Numbered from the stretch's first letter, positions 9,312-18,100 are shown. The stretch is DNA of 34,512 nucleotides from an uncultured Lachnospiraceae bacterium (GCA_900553635.1 USDU01000002.1:1-34512); one strand, 5' to 3'. Made by a program: numbers and translations. The notes: generated by a model from the letters alone, not told the origin.

Positions 9312-10624
9312 AACGGTTGGAAGCGGCCGATCAGGGACAGGCCCGGGGCATGGACACCCAGGCCAGAATACCGGCGATGGCGATGGCGGCGGAACTGATT
9401 TCCATGGTCTGCTTCCGCTGGGTGTCGGTGCCGGAGCTGAAGTACAGCCTTTATGCCGGGGCAGGGAAGCTGTGGAAGCTGGAGGAGACGGCGGCAGGAA
9501 TCGCATGGGCCTATGACGTGCCGGAGAGCATGACACGGGCTGCGGATCAGGCGGCGGGCTTCCTCAGGCTTGGTATGGTAGTAAGCATCGTGCTGGGACT
9601 TCTGTTTATCGTTCTGTCGTTTCGGGTGAAGCTTCGGGCGGCGGGTCTGGGCAGGGTGGCATTTCTATGGAACGCCGGGATGACCGGAGCTGTGCTGTGG
9701 TGGGCTACGGACACGAACAGCGCTCTGAATCTTCTGGAAGGCAGGGAGAATAATTTTCTGAATCTGAGCCTCTATAGCCATGTGCAGCTGACTGCGGCAG
9801 CCTATCTGCAGATTCTGATAGCGCTGCTTCTGCTTCCATTTTTAAAGAGGCTTCTGGATACCCGGAAGGAGTATGCGGCGGAGTTTTATCAGACACGGAC
9901 GGAGACAGAGGATAAGGGAATCGGAAAGCGGACAGTGCTGGCCTTTGTGCTGATTCTGACGGCTATCCCGGCGGTGATTTTGTTCGGGATCTTTTTCCTG
10001 AATGATCGAAGCTATTATTTCATTTCCCTGTGCCTGATTATCCTGTCCATGCTGCCCTTCTTTCTGGTTTTCGAGAACCGGCGGCCACAGGCCCGGGAAG
10101 TGGTGGTGATCGCGGTAATGGCGGCTCTGGCTGTGGCGGGGCGCGCGGCGTTCTTTATGCTGCCCCAGTTCAAGCCGGTGGCGGCCATCGTGATTATCGC
10201 AGGCGTGGGACTGGGCGCGGAGGCTGGATTCCTGACCGGAGCGCTGGCGGGCTTTGTGTCGAACTTTTTCTTCGGGCAGGGGCCGTGGACGCCCTGGCAA
10301 ATGTTCGCTTTTGGAATCGTGGGATTCCTGGGCGGCCTGATTTTCCGGAGAAAACGGGGCAGATGGAAGCATTTCCGCCTGTGGCTCTGTATCTACGGGG
10401 GTCTGTCAGTGCTGATGATCTACGGATTTCTGCTGGATACAGCGTCCGTGTTCATGGGAATGGGCAGTATCAATAAGGCGGCGTTTCTGGCTATGTACGC
10501 AAGCGGCCTTCCTATGAATGTGATACATGGAGCAGCCACAGTGTTTTTTCTGGCTGTACTGGGTGAGCCCATGCTTTGCAAGCTTGAGCGTATCCGAAAA
10601 AAATATGGGATACTGGAGCCTTAG
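9296..10624 (+). CDS. ECF transporter S component with long N-terminal membrane extension
   Basis: I take ATG 9296, inside the ATPase 3' end (16-base overlap), giving 442 residues; an earlier in-frame GTG at 9254 is less likely. The C-terminal half (about 265-425) looks like a substrate-binding S component: REVVVIAVMAALAVAGRAAFF, then LGAEAGFLTGALAGFVSNFF and GPWTPWQMFAFGIVGFLGG, the helix-5-type signature of this S family. The N-terminal half adds several further membrane segments (about 100-255), whereas ordinary S components are about 170-220 residues. Specificity cannot be read from sequence. The neighbouring transcobalamin-like proteins suggest cobalamin or another corrinoid, but other ligands remain possible. 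Continuation into the LRR genes is close (32 bases). Confidence 0.78.
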   Translation: MQRKLERLEAADQGQARGMDTQARIPAMAMAAELISMVCFRWVSVPELKYSLYAGAGKLWKLEETAAGIAWAYDVPESMTRAADQAAGFLRLGMVVSIVLGLLFIVLSFRVKLRAAGLGRVAFLWNAGMTGAVLWWATDTNSALNLLEGRENNFLNLSLYSHVQLTAAAYLQILIALLLLPFLKRLLDTRKEYAAEFYQTRTETEDKGIGKRTVLAFVLILTAIPAVILFGIFFLNDRSYYFISLCLIILSMLPFFLVFENRRPQAREVVVIAVMAALAVAGRAAFFMLPQFKPVAAIVIIAGVGLGAEAGFLTGALAGFVSNFFFGQGPWTPWQMFAFGIVGFLGGLIFRRKRGRWKHFRLWLCIYGGLSVLMIYGFLLDTASVFMGMGSINKAAFLAMYASGLPMNVIHGAATVFFLAVLGEPMLCKLERIRKKYGILEP

Positions 10625-10656
10625 AGCGACCGTATTCTGGAGGGAGTCACTGATTG

Positions 10657-11508
10657 ATGAGTGATTATGGAACTACAAAACAGGAACAGCAGTCGGTCTG
10701 GAAGGTACTGACCCGGAAAAGCGCGGCCAGCTACATGAAAGAGGAAACGGTGAAGGTTCCGGTACATTATAGAAAGATTGGCGTGGAGGCCTTTAAAAGC
10801 AATATCAAGATGGAAACACTGATGCTTCCAAACGGGATGCTGGAAATCGGTGCGGATGCTTTCCGCCATAGCAAGCTGTTGAGGGAAGCGGCGCTGCCAC
10901 ACAGTATCTGGCGGATTGGAAGCGGATGCTTTGCAGAATGTCCGGCTCTTAGGGTGGCGTATATCCCAAACAGTCTGGAGTGTATCTCGGAGGATTTATT
11001 TAAGGAAGATCGGCGGCTCCAGAAGGTATTATTTACAAAAGATAACCGGACGGAGCGGATCAAAAAGAATGCCTTTTACGAATGTATTTCATTGGAGCGG
11101 ATTCTGCTGCCGCCCAAGCTTACCTATATCGACGACCGGGCGTTCTACCGCTGTAAGGCACTGAAGAAGGTGCGGTTCCAGGAAGGCCTGAAGCGTATCG
11201 GGAAGGACGCTTTCTATTTCTGTGGTATCGAGGAACTGGAACTTCCGGAATCCCTGGAGGTATTGGAAGAACGGGCGTTTTTCAAGTGTATGTACCTGAC
11301 AGAAGTGCGCCTGCCAACCCATATCCGGCGTATCGAGAAATGGGTATTTCACGGCTGCAGCCGCCTTCAGGTGTTGGAGATCCGGCATGACCCGGAATAT
11401 ATCGGGGAGTGGATCATCAATAAGGCAGCGCGGATACGGTGCTATAAAGGATCGAAGGTGGACGCTTACTGTCAGGAGAGCGGGTTTACGGTGGAATACA
11501 TAGAATAA
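10657..11508 (+). CDS. BspA-type leucine-rich-repeat protein (LRR_5), cytoplasmic
   Basis: 283 residues from ATG 10657, which GGAGGGAG precedes at good spacing; a TTG three bases earlier is also in frame. After about 45 N-terminal residues the protein consists of 8-9 repeats of 22-24 residues with the LRR_5 pattern: IG..AF..C..L..V.LP..L..I. It ends in a cap (SKVDAYCQESGFTVEYIE). There is no signal peptide, membrane helix or wall anchor, which is unusual because BspA-like LRR proteins are usually secreted or surface exposed. It follows the ECF S gene without a terminator. A scaffolding or binding role is a guess. Confidence 0.75.
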   Translation: MSDYGTTKQEQQSVWKVLTRKSAASYMKEETVKVPVHYRKIGVEAFKSNIKMETLMLPNGMLEIGADAFRHSKLLREAALPHSIWRIGSGCFAECPALRVAYIPNSLECISEDLFKEDRRLQKVLFTKDNRTERIKKNAFYECISLERILLPPKLTYIDDRAFYRCKALKKVRFQEGLKRIGKDAFYFCGIEELELPESLEVLEERAFFKCMYLTEVRLPTHIRRIEKWVFHGCSRLQVLEIRHDPEYIGEWIINKAARIRCYKGSKVDAYCQESGFTVEYIE

Positions 11509-11521
11509 TGGGGATGAAAGC

Positions 11522-12445
11522 ATGGAAAATAAAAATGTTGAGAATAAAAGAATTACTCGGAATCTGGTCGTGAACAGAAAGGAAAATACGCTGCAGGTGC
11601 TTGTTCAGGAATATGCTAAATCCTACAGGAAAATGACGGTGGCGCAGATTTCGGAGAATTACCAGAGAATAGGGGAGGAAGCATTTCGTGGAAGTATGGC
11701 TTTAGAAAAAGTAGTGCTTCCGCGTTCTCTGGTGGAACTGGGGGACAGGGTGTTTCAGGGATGCAGTAATTTGAAGGAGGTAGAGCTGCCATCATCTCTG
11801 ACCAGAATTGGAGAAGGATGTTTTGCCAACTGTACACGGCTTGAAAGAGCACGAATCCCGGCCTATGTGGAAAGTATTGCAAGTGAAACCTTTCTCTGGA
11901 ATCGGAATCTCAGGGAGGTTTTGTTTTCCAGGCGAAGCCGTCTGGTGTCAGTGGGGACAAAAGCCTTTGATAAATGCGACAGTCTGGAGCATATTTTGCT
12001 TCCGGATACGGTGCGGGAGATTGGATACCGGGCTTTTAATAATTGCAGAAAGCTGTCAGAAATTCATTTTCCCCAAAATCTGCTTTATATTGGGGATGCA
12101 GCATTCTATTTTTGCGATATGAAAAATATCATATTGCCGGAGGGCCTGTGCTATATCGGACGGCGTGCCTTCTGCAATCTGAGATATCTGGATATAGCCA
12201 TCCTGCCTGCAAGCGTCCGTTATATCGGAGATAAAGCATTTCGTGGCTGTAACCGTATGAGAATCCTGGAGATTCACGGTAACCCGCAATATATCGGCGA
12301 AAGCATTGCGAATCATTGCGTAACTGTTCGCTGCGTGGAGGGATCGCGTGTGGATGAGTATTGCAGGAAAGAAGGATATACGGTGGAGTATCTGGAGGAA
12401 GAGATAGATGCGGATATGGGAGAAGAGCTGGAAGAGTTAGAGTAG
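11522..12445 (+). CDS. BspA-type leucine-rich-repeat protein, paralogue of the preceding gene
   Basis: A 307-residue paralogue of the preceding gene, starting 13 bases after it with GGGGATG before the ATG. It has the same layout: a short N-terminal segment (NRKENTLQVLVQEYAKSYRK), a stack of LRR_5 repeats (for example IGEEAFRGSMALEKVVLPRS) and the same C-terminal cap ending GSRVDEYCRKEGYTVEYLEEE. An acidic tail (EEIDADMGEELEELE) is extra. No export signal is visible. The two arose by tandem duplication and have diverged well. Function unknown; the tight spacing suggests co-expression with the transporter genes. Confidence 0.75.
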   Translation: MENKNVENKRITRNLVVNRKENTLQVLVQEYAKSYRKMTVAQISENYQRIGEEAFRGSMALEKVVLPRSLVELGDRVFQGCSNLKEVELPSSLTRIGEGCFANCTRLERARIPAYVESIASETFLWNRNLREVLFSRRSRLVSVGTKAFDKCDSLEHILLPDTVREIGYRAFNNCRKLSEIHFPQNLLYIGDAAFYFCDMKNIILPEGLCYIGRRAFCNLRYLDIAILPASVRYIGDKAFRGCNRMRILEIHGNPQYIGESIANHCVTVRCVEGSRVDEYCRKEGYTVEYLEEEIDADMGEELEELE

Positions 12446-12481
12446 GGGGGCGTTCCTTGATTGGAAGGCAGGAAAGTGAAC

Positions 12482-13399
12482 ATGAAATATCAGATGAATT
12501 TTACCACATCGTATGATGATACGATTCGATTTCAGTCTGCGGAGGAGCTACATGATTTTTATAAAAAGCATGGCTGCGACGGGCTGGAGCTTATGCCGCT
12601 TCCTTATTCTACAGCGGAAGCTCCGGATATCTATCTGTCGCCGAAAAAGTGTCCGCTGATTGTGCCGGGGATGGTGACTGGAATCCATTGCTGCTGTATC
12701 GGGGACTGGATAGGCGGGGAGCGGAAAGAACTGATACAGCATTATCGGAAGGATCTAGACTATGCCATGCGCGTAGGAGCAGAGTACGTGGTTTTTCATG
12801 TGGTGCAGGTGGACGACGAGGAAGGCTTTACCTATGAGAGGAAGCATACGGATCGGGAAGTGATAGACGCAGCGGCAGCTTTTATCAATGAGCTTTTGGA
12901 CGGTCAGGAGTATTCCTTCTGGTTCCTGATGGAAAATCTCTGGTGGCCGGGCCTGACCTTTTTGGAGCCGGAGGACACCCGGGCATTGATTAGCCAGGTG
13001 CATTATGAGAAAAAGGGTTTTATGCTGGATACCGGGCATTATCTCCATACGGATCTGGAGCTTAGAACCCAGGAGGAAGCGGTGGAGGCCCTGCATCGGA
13101 TGCTGGACCGGCAGAAAGATATGATTCCCTACATCAAGGGGTTACATCTCCAGCAGTCCCTGACAGGAAACTATGTGAAGGAATGGCTTCAGACGCCCCA
13201 TGAGCTTCCGCAGGATCCAACGGAGCGGTTTTGTAAGGTTTATGAGCACATTTTCCGGATCGATAAGCATGAACCCTTTACGGCGGCAGGCGTAAAAGGG
13301 CTGGTAGAGCGGATTGCGCCGATGTATGTGACCTATGAGTATATTACAAGGAGCCGGGAGGAGCTGGCGGAGTATCTGGAGAGGGGAAGAATTGAATAA
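12482..13399 (+). CDS. TIM-barrel sugar-phosphate isomerase/epimerase-like protein
   Basis: 305 residues from ATG 12482 (AGGAAAG upstream); a TTG at 12461 would add seven residues. The protein fits the xylose-isomerase-like/AP-endonuclease-2 TIM-barrel superfamily. Strand ends carry likely metal ligands in the expected order: FHVVQVDDEE, FLMENLWWPG (Glu), GFMLDTGHYLH (Asp, His) and KGLHLQQS (His). Members bind divalent metal and isomerise or epimerise sugars, or cleave DNA. The substrate here is unknown. It is the last gene of the run that begins with the surface proteins and is followed immediately by a strong hairpin. Confidence 0.72.
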   Translation: MKYQMNFTTSYDDTIRFQSAEELHDFYKKHGCDGLELMPLPYSTAEAPDIYLSPKKCPLIVPGMVTGIHCCCIGDWIGGERKELIQHYRKDLDYAMRVGAEYVVFHVVQVDDEEGFTYERKHTDREVIDAAAAFINELLDGQEYSFWFLMENLWWPGLTFLEPEDTRALISQVHYEKKGFMLDTGHYLHTDLELRTQEEAVEALHRMLDRQKDMIPYIKGLHLQQSLTGNYVKEWLQTPHELPQDPTERFCKVYEHIFRIDKHEPFTAAGVKGLVERIAPMYVTYEYITRSREELAEYLERGRIE

Positions 13400-13434
13400 T
13401 CGGAAAGGATGTCATAGAAAATCCTTTCCGATTA
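13397..13434. terminator. Convergent-gene hairpin ending the operon
   Basis: A perfect 14-bp stem, TAATCGGAAAGGAT with ATCCTTTCCGATTA, includes the stop codon of the TIM-barrel gene. It lies between that gene and the convergent toxin remnant and probably serves both strands. No strong U-run is present on either side. Confidence 0.65.
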
Positions 13435-13445
13435 TGGATAGAAAA

Positions 13446-13616
13446 TTATAAATATCGTTCTGTATCTCTTGGGCCATATAGGAATCTGCGGACTTCCATT
13501 ACATTACCAATTACCACATAATATACGACATAGTTTCGCACGTAAATACGATAATATGGATAATTCCGTTTCTTTGTGGAGGGATACGGCTCATACGAGA
13601 GGGGATTATCCAGACG
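13446..13616 (-). pseudogene. RelE/ParE-family toxin, N-terminal half deleted
   Basis: Read on the minus strand directly after the antitoxin stop and in the same frame, 56 codons encode the C-terminal half of a RelE/ParE toxin. Recognisable parts are NYPYYRIYVRNYVVYYVV and the terminal VRRFLYGPRDTERYL, matching the family's final beta strands and the conserved R..YG.RD ending. Complete toxins have about 90-105 residues; the N-terminal helices and any start codon are missing. It is therefore most simply a toxin decapitated by an internal deletion that left the antitoxin reading frame intact. Confidence 0.75.
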
Positions 13617-13868
13617 TTATACTGCGCTCCTTGCATTGCGGAAGACCGTTTCATGGGAAAGGCGTTCTTCTGTTATGGAAGCCTGATAATCTGCTTCATC
13701 GAGCTTTACTTCAATGTTGTCAGTTAAACTGGCGTACTGTTCAAGACTTAGAACCACCATGGCACCGTAGCCGTTTTTGGTCAGGTAAACCGGGTTCCCG
13801 TCACTTACAAGGTTTTCAATTTCCGGGAACTTGTTTCGTAGGTCAGAGACAGGTCGAATCTGGATCAT
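13617..13868 (-). CDS. Phd/YefM-family antitoxin
   Basis: An 83-residue protein starting MIQIRPVSDLRN with a good Shine-Dalgarno (AAAGGAG). It shows the Phd/YefM pattern: PVSDLRNKFPEIENLV, then GNPVYLTKNGYGAMVVLSLEQY, forming the N-terminal DNA-binding fold, and a C-terminal toxin-binding tail (YQASITEERLSHETVFRNA). It would normally bind and neutralise a RelE/ParE toxin and repress its own promoter. The adjoining toxin is only a fragment, so the antitoxin is now an orphan here. It may still act as a repressor or as an anti-addiction module against related toxins. Confidence 0.88.
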   Translation of the reverse strand: MIQIRPVSDLRNKFPEIENLVSDGNPVYLTKNGYGAMVVLSLEQYASLTDNIEVKLDEADYQASITEERLSHETVFRNARSAV

Positions 13869-13974
13869 ATAAAAGCACTCCTTTCATGGTATATATTTTA
13901 TCTTAATTTTATCAAAATATTATCAAAATAGCAATCTGAAATGCAAGCATTTTGAAAAATACTTAAAATAGGGC

Positions 13975-14003
13975 TTGTAATTACGGGTGGTAGGAAGTAT
14001 AAT
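13975..14003 (+). promoter_or_regulatory. Predicted sigma-70 promoter at left end of the element
   Basis: TTGTAA, 17-base spacer, TATAAT. The -10 is perfect and the spacing ideal. No obvious gene begins before the Com-like protein 200 bases downstream. Confidence 0.6.
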
Positions 14004-14012
14004 AAGAAAAAA

Positions 14013-14026
14013 CGAACATACATTCG
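14013..14026 (+). promoter_or_regulatory. LexA/SOS-box-like site just downstream of the promoter
   Basis: CGAACATACATTCG differs at one base from the Gram-positive SOS box core CGAAC-N4-GTTCG. It lies 9 bases after the -10, a position where a repressor would block transcription. Assignment rests on the motif alone. Confidence 0.4.
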
Positions 14027-14160
14027 ATTTTTGAAAGGAGCGCGAAGAGAAAGACGGGTACAGATCAGCTTAAATTTATTTGCCAGAGCATAGAGAAAAC
14101 TATGCGTCGGAACTTCTGGCAGATACCACTTGCAAAGGTGATTTCCCTTTCCTTGGCAGG

Positions 14161-14182
14161 TACAAAATGGATGGATTTTGTA
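14161..14182 (+). promoter_or_regulatory. Leader hairpin before the Com-like gene
   Basis: TACAAAA and TTTTGTA form a 7-bp stem around TGGATGGA, ending 19 bases before the TTG start. It may modulate translation; no further support. Confidence 0.35.
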
Positions 14183-14201
14183 TAGTCGGGAGTGAATAAG
14201 A

Positions 14202-14396
14202 TTGACAGGAACAAAAGATAAAAGAAGCAGGATTGAGATTCGTTGTAGAAAATGCAATCAGCACATGTTTGACTATTTGGCAGGTAGTGTGGAACTGGAA
14301 ATCAAGTGCTGTAGATGCAAGAGAGTTATGGCTTTGCGAGGTATGACAGAAGCGATGATTCGCAGTCAGGCAGTGGATGATGTCTGGAAGATTTAA
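14202..14396 (+). CDS. Com-like zinc-ribbon translational regulator
   Basis: A 64-residue protein with a treble-clef/zinc-ribbon pattern: C15-x2-C18 and C36-x2-C39 (IRCRKCNQ and IKCCRCKR). This matches the phage Mu Com family, RNA-binding proteins that free the start of the mom DNA-modification mRNA. The start is TTG with GGGAG about 9 bases upstream. In Mu, Com acts on the gene immediately downstream; here the next gene is an XRE regulator and the only DNA-modification gene is the MT-A70 methyltransferase 6.5 kb away. A link between the two is possible but unproven. Confidence 0.72.
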   Translation: MTGTKDKRSRIEIRCRKCNQHMFDYLAGSVELEIKCCRCKRVMALRGMTEAMIRSQAVDDVWKI

Positions 14397-14566
14397 AGTA
14401 AGTGAATAGGGCCCACCTGATAAGGGCCATTGTCGGATGGAAAGACAATGAAGCACCAGAGACGCAGGGGACAACCGGTAGGAAAGGACTGGGTGTTCTC
14501 TGCGTTTCATTTATTACAGAAAAAGATGAGTTTCTTCCAACCGGTTTTACCCGGAGAGGAGGAAGT

Positions 14567-14926
14567 ATGTACGATTACAAAAAGAGCGGCCGGAGAATTG
14601 CGGAATTAAGGAAAATACGTGGATATACACAGGAGACATTTGCGGAAAAGATAGCTCTGTCCTGGAGGTCAGTAGCGGATATTGAGAGAGGATACAGAGG
14701 AACCAGTGTGGATATCCTGATGGATATGGCGGAAACACTGGGAACGTCGGTGGACTATCTATTATTTGGAGAGAGCAGGACGAGGGGAGAAAACGGGACG
14801 GAGCTTTCGGACATGGAGGAACGAATCGGAAGACTGCCCCAGATGAAGAAAATGCTGGTCAGAAGTATGCTTCAAGGGATGCTGGATAGTCTCGAAAAGG
14901 TGGAGATATTAGAAAAAGTAGGATGA
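14567..14926 (+). CDS. XRE-family transcriptional regulator
   Basis: I take ATG 14567, preceded by GGAGAGGAGG, giving 119 residues; the frame is open further upstream but without a good ribosome site. Residues about 6-65 form a helix-turn-helix: GRRIAELRKIRGYTQETFAEK, then SWRSVADIERGYRGTSVDIL, and DYLLFGES at the end of the domain. The C-terminal half is a charged helix probably for dimerisation. It is followed by a terminator and then by a 78-bp module repeated at 22294. Confidence 0.88.
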   Translation: MYDYKKSGRRIAELRKIRGYTQETFAEKIALSWRSVADIERGYRGTSVDILMDMAETLGTSVDYLLFGESRTRGENGTELSDMEERIGRLPQMKKMLVRSMLQGMLDSLEKVEILEKVG

Positions 14927-14947
14927 GATATAGTAAGAAGATGACAG

Positions 14948-14980
14948 GGAACAGATCGGAATGGGTCTGTTCCTTTTTTA
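14948..14980 (+). terminator. Rho-independent terminator after XRE gene
   Basis: GGAACAGA and TCTGTTCC form the stem core, followed by seven T. A near-identical terminator follows the second XRE gene at 22249. Confidence 0.85.
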
Positions 14981-14997
14981 TGAACTGAAATAGGGTG

Positions 14998-15075
14998 CGT
15001 GGCGGACACGTAGAAATGCGTGGATTGCGGTATAAAATTGAAATCCTCATAAATCTACAATGATTACAGGACCAG
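14998..15075 (+). repeat. Conserved non-coding module, copy 1
   Basis: Matches 22294-22371 at about 62 of 78 positions without a gap. Fixed blocks are CGTGGC, ACACGTAGAAA, GCGTGGA, CGGTATAAAATT, CTACAAT and ATTACA. CGTG-5-CACG and CACG-8-CGTG are overlapping inverted repeats. CTACAAT may contain a -10 (TACAAT) without a good -35, suggesting an activator-dependent promoter. Both copies follow an XRE gene and its terminator. Confidence 0.65.
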
Positions 15076-15197
15076 CGGGGAAAGGAGCGTTAGGTGAATA
15101 GGAAAATCTTGTGGAAAGAGGTGATTGGTAAAAGTGAAGAAGTGAGAGGACGTGGATAAGAGAAAAAGTTTAGAGAATTACGAAAGGGAGGAAGAAA

Positions 15198-18100
15198 ATG
15201 GACTTTAAAAGAATCATTACATTATTTCTGGCGATAGTCATGTGCGTGAACTTGCTGGCAAGCGCGTTCCCTACGGTAGCATACGCTTCAGGTGGAGCGA
15301 TACAGGTGGAAGCGTCAGATATGTCAGAGGCGAAAGCTTCGGATGATGTGGTTATGGAAATTTCCGGGGAAGCAAAGGATACTGGGCAGGCCTTGGAAGA
15401 GGAAAAGACTGCGGAGGATATTGGTGAAAATGCTTCTGTAGCTGACGAAGAGCAGAAAACAGAAGGGAATTCGGAGAAAGAGGCAGAGACTGAGACTGTG
15501 GATCCGGTAGAAGAGACGGAAAAAGAAACGCCGATAAATTCTGGCAGTGAGGATATAGTTGTATCAGAAGAAACAGTGAAGCAGGAAGAGGTTATGGAAC
15601 TTCAGGAGACAGACGAGGAAAAAGTAGCTCGCCTGAAGGAAATGGTAGAGGCCTTTCCAGAAGAAGCGGAGCTGTGGTGGATGGATAAGGACGAACTGAC
15701 AGCGCTTTATGATACGTTTACCGAGATTTGTGATCTGTATGAATCCCTGGATGAAGAGCAGCAGGAACAGGTGGACATGCGTAAGCTGGAGACTGCAGGA
15801 GCTTTTTTTGCAAGCTATGTTGACCCTGTCTCTCTTACGAATACGGGCGATATTTACAGTATTCCGTCGGAATATGGAGCAGGAATCATTTACCAGGGAC
15901 GGAAAAGCACAGCGGTATACGGCCCTGGTTGGAAAGACGGCAGATATGCGACCAATTATTCCAAGGACAGCAATGTGTGGATTAAATATCCGGAATCCGG
16001 TAGTTGCTATGTGGATGGTCAGCATGTAAAAGCGGATGTACTGGTGTATTATTGGCTGTCAGCTGGAGATGCCTTTGTGGCGACGAGCTTCGGACGGGAT
16101 TTGATTTCCATCGGATCGCCAGCATGGTGTGGATACGAGCCGCAGGACTTTACCGTGGAAATGGAGTATCATTTTTATAAGGCGGGAACCAATGAAGAAC
16201 TGACAGTGGACGGCTATCTGTTTGCACATGACCTGGACAGAGGCGAGGGTATCTGTGGTAAGACGGGAGCAAGAGGTTACTATACGTCGGATAACACTAC
16301 CATGCGTTGGAAGGGGCAGTATGTTACGGGAACGGTGGATGATGACCGGACGGACTACAGCATGAGCGTTGGCGTGGCGTTTCACTCGGATCCGTCGGCT
16401 CCGTTCCATGTGAGTTATCATGGTTGTGAGTATTATTCCATCGAATTATCCAGTGTAGGCGTAGATGGAAAGCTGCTGAAAGGCTACGGTGATCTGGATG
16501 TAGTAAAAAGTATCACCAATCCCAGCGGTTATGCATCTTCTCTTGCTGGTTTTACCATGACTTTGACGGGAACATCGGCGTATGGCGATACTATCAATCA
16601 GACAGCAGTGACGAATGCTTCTGGTGTGGCATCTTTTACACATGTGCCGATGGGAACCTATACAGTAACCGAAAACGGGACAGCATCCTACTGGGATGTA
16701 CCGGCATCGGGTACGGTGAATGTAGAGCCGAATCAGACAAGTACTTTTTCAGTCAATAACATTTACAAGACGGGAAATGTGGAGCTGGCAAAGAAAATTG
16801 AGAAAGCGCCGGAGGATGCTTATAATGCAGCGGCTGAAAAAGAATATCATTATAATGATGAACTTTCTGGCTTCGCTTATAAGCTGAGTGGTACGTCAGA
16901 GTCCGGGATTCCGGTACTGAAGTACGGGGTGACAGATAAAAATGGCAAGTTGATCTTTGAAAATCTTCCTATAGGAACCTATGAAGTGGAAGAAATTAAG
17001 GCTTCTGCAGTTCCGGCAGATGCAGATTGTAAGGCACAGGCCACACAGGAACTGTATCAGTATGTGCTCCCCGAAATCCAGACAGTAACGGTCACTTATG
17101 ATGATACAGCCCACACAGGAAATACTTCCAAAGTGTCTTTTGAGAATAAGCTGAAAAAATGGAGCTTTTCCGGAAAAGTAGAGCCGGATGATTCTTTATT
17201 GAAAGAGGATGAAGAAGCCCTTTCTGCAGGCATAAGCCAGGGTGATGCAACACTGGCCGGAGCGGTATATGGGCTGTATGACGGTGATAAGCTGGTGGCA
17301 CAGGCTACTACGGATATAGAGGGAAAATTTGATTTTGACGGAACTTTTGTAGTTGGAGACTTGTGGTATGTACAGGAAAGCAAGGCTTCCGAAGGATATT
17401 TGCTTGATTCCGCAAAATATCCGGTTAAGGCGTGTGCTTTGGAACTGGATAAACAGGCAAATGGCATTTATAAAGCAGAGCTGAAAGCTACAATTGCTGG
17501 GAAAAATACAGTAACGGAACAGGTGAAGAAGCAGGCATTGAGCTTTTATAAGGTAACGGGAACCGATAAGCAGAGCTCCTTTGAGGCAGTGGCAGGAGCG
17601 AAGTTCTCCGTCTATCTGGTATCTGAACTGGCAGGCGGCAAGTATGCAGGGCTGTCAGACGCAGAGCTGCCCCAGGCCATCATCGACGATTTCCGGAACC
17701 CGGCCACCCTGGACTATGATGCCATGCGCCAGCAGAGACCGGCCACGGTCTATGCAGATGCGGACAGTGACGATGTGGTAAATGGCTGGCTTACAAAATC
17801 CGTACTGTATAAGGATGGGACCAGCTATCATGCAGAGGGAGAACATGCCTACCTGGTATCGGAGATGGTCAGTGACAGCAAGGGAGTGGTAACCACACCG
17901 GAGCTGCCCTATGGACGGTATCTGGTGGTAGAGACCACCACACCGGAAAACAAGATTGCCACCAGACCCTTTGTACTGAATGTAATGGGTGATGACCAGG
18001 ATGGCGAGAAAAAAGGGGACGGCCAGGGCCAGCCGTTAGATGATTTAGTAATTGCTGTTGATAAGCCGATTATGTCTCTGATTCGGATTAAGAAACAAGA

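Larger units (their letters stand above)
13869..14201. other. Intergenic region at the left edge of the element
   Basis: No coding gene is supportable. It holds the AT-rich antitoxin promoter region (minus strand, with the repeated word ATTTTGATA at about 13907-13931), a plus-strand promoter with a LexA-like box, an isolated ribosome-binding-like AAAGGAG at 14034-14040 with no start codon at useful distance, and a hairpin directly before the Com-like gene. Confidence 0.6.

Noticed and set aside
13469..13906. Plus-strand 145-codon frame
   Set aside because: It is antisense to the Phd/YefM antitoxin and the toxin remnant, which have strong family signatures on the minus strand.
14402..14566. 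N-terminal extension of the XRE gene at 14567
   Set aside because: The extra 55 codons lack family similarity, cover an imperfect stem ACGCAGGGGACA/TGTTCTCTGCGT, and the strong GGAGAGGAGG sits before the internal ATG.
15094..15159. 21-codon GTG frame after AAAGGAG, upstream of the giant surface protein
   Set aside because: A leader peptide is possible, but codon content is low complexity and there is no further support.
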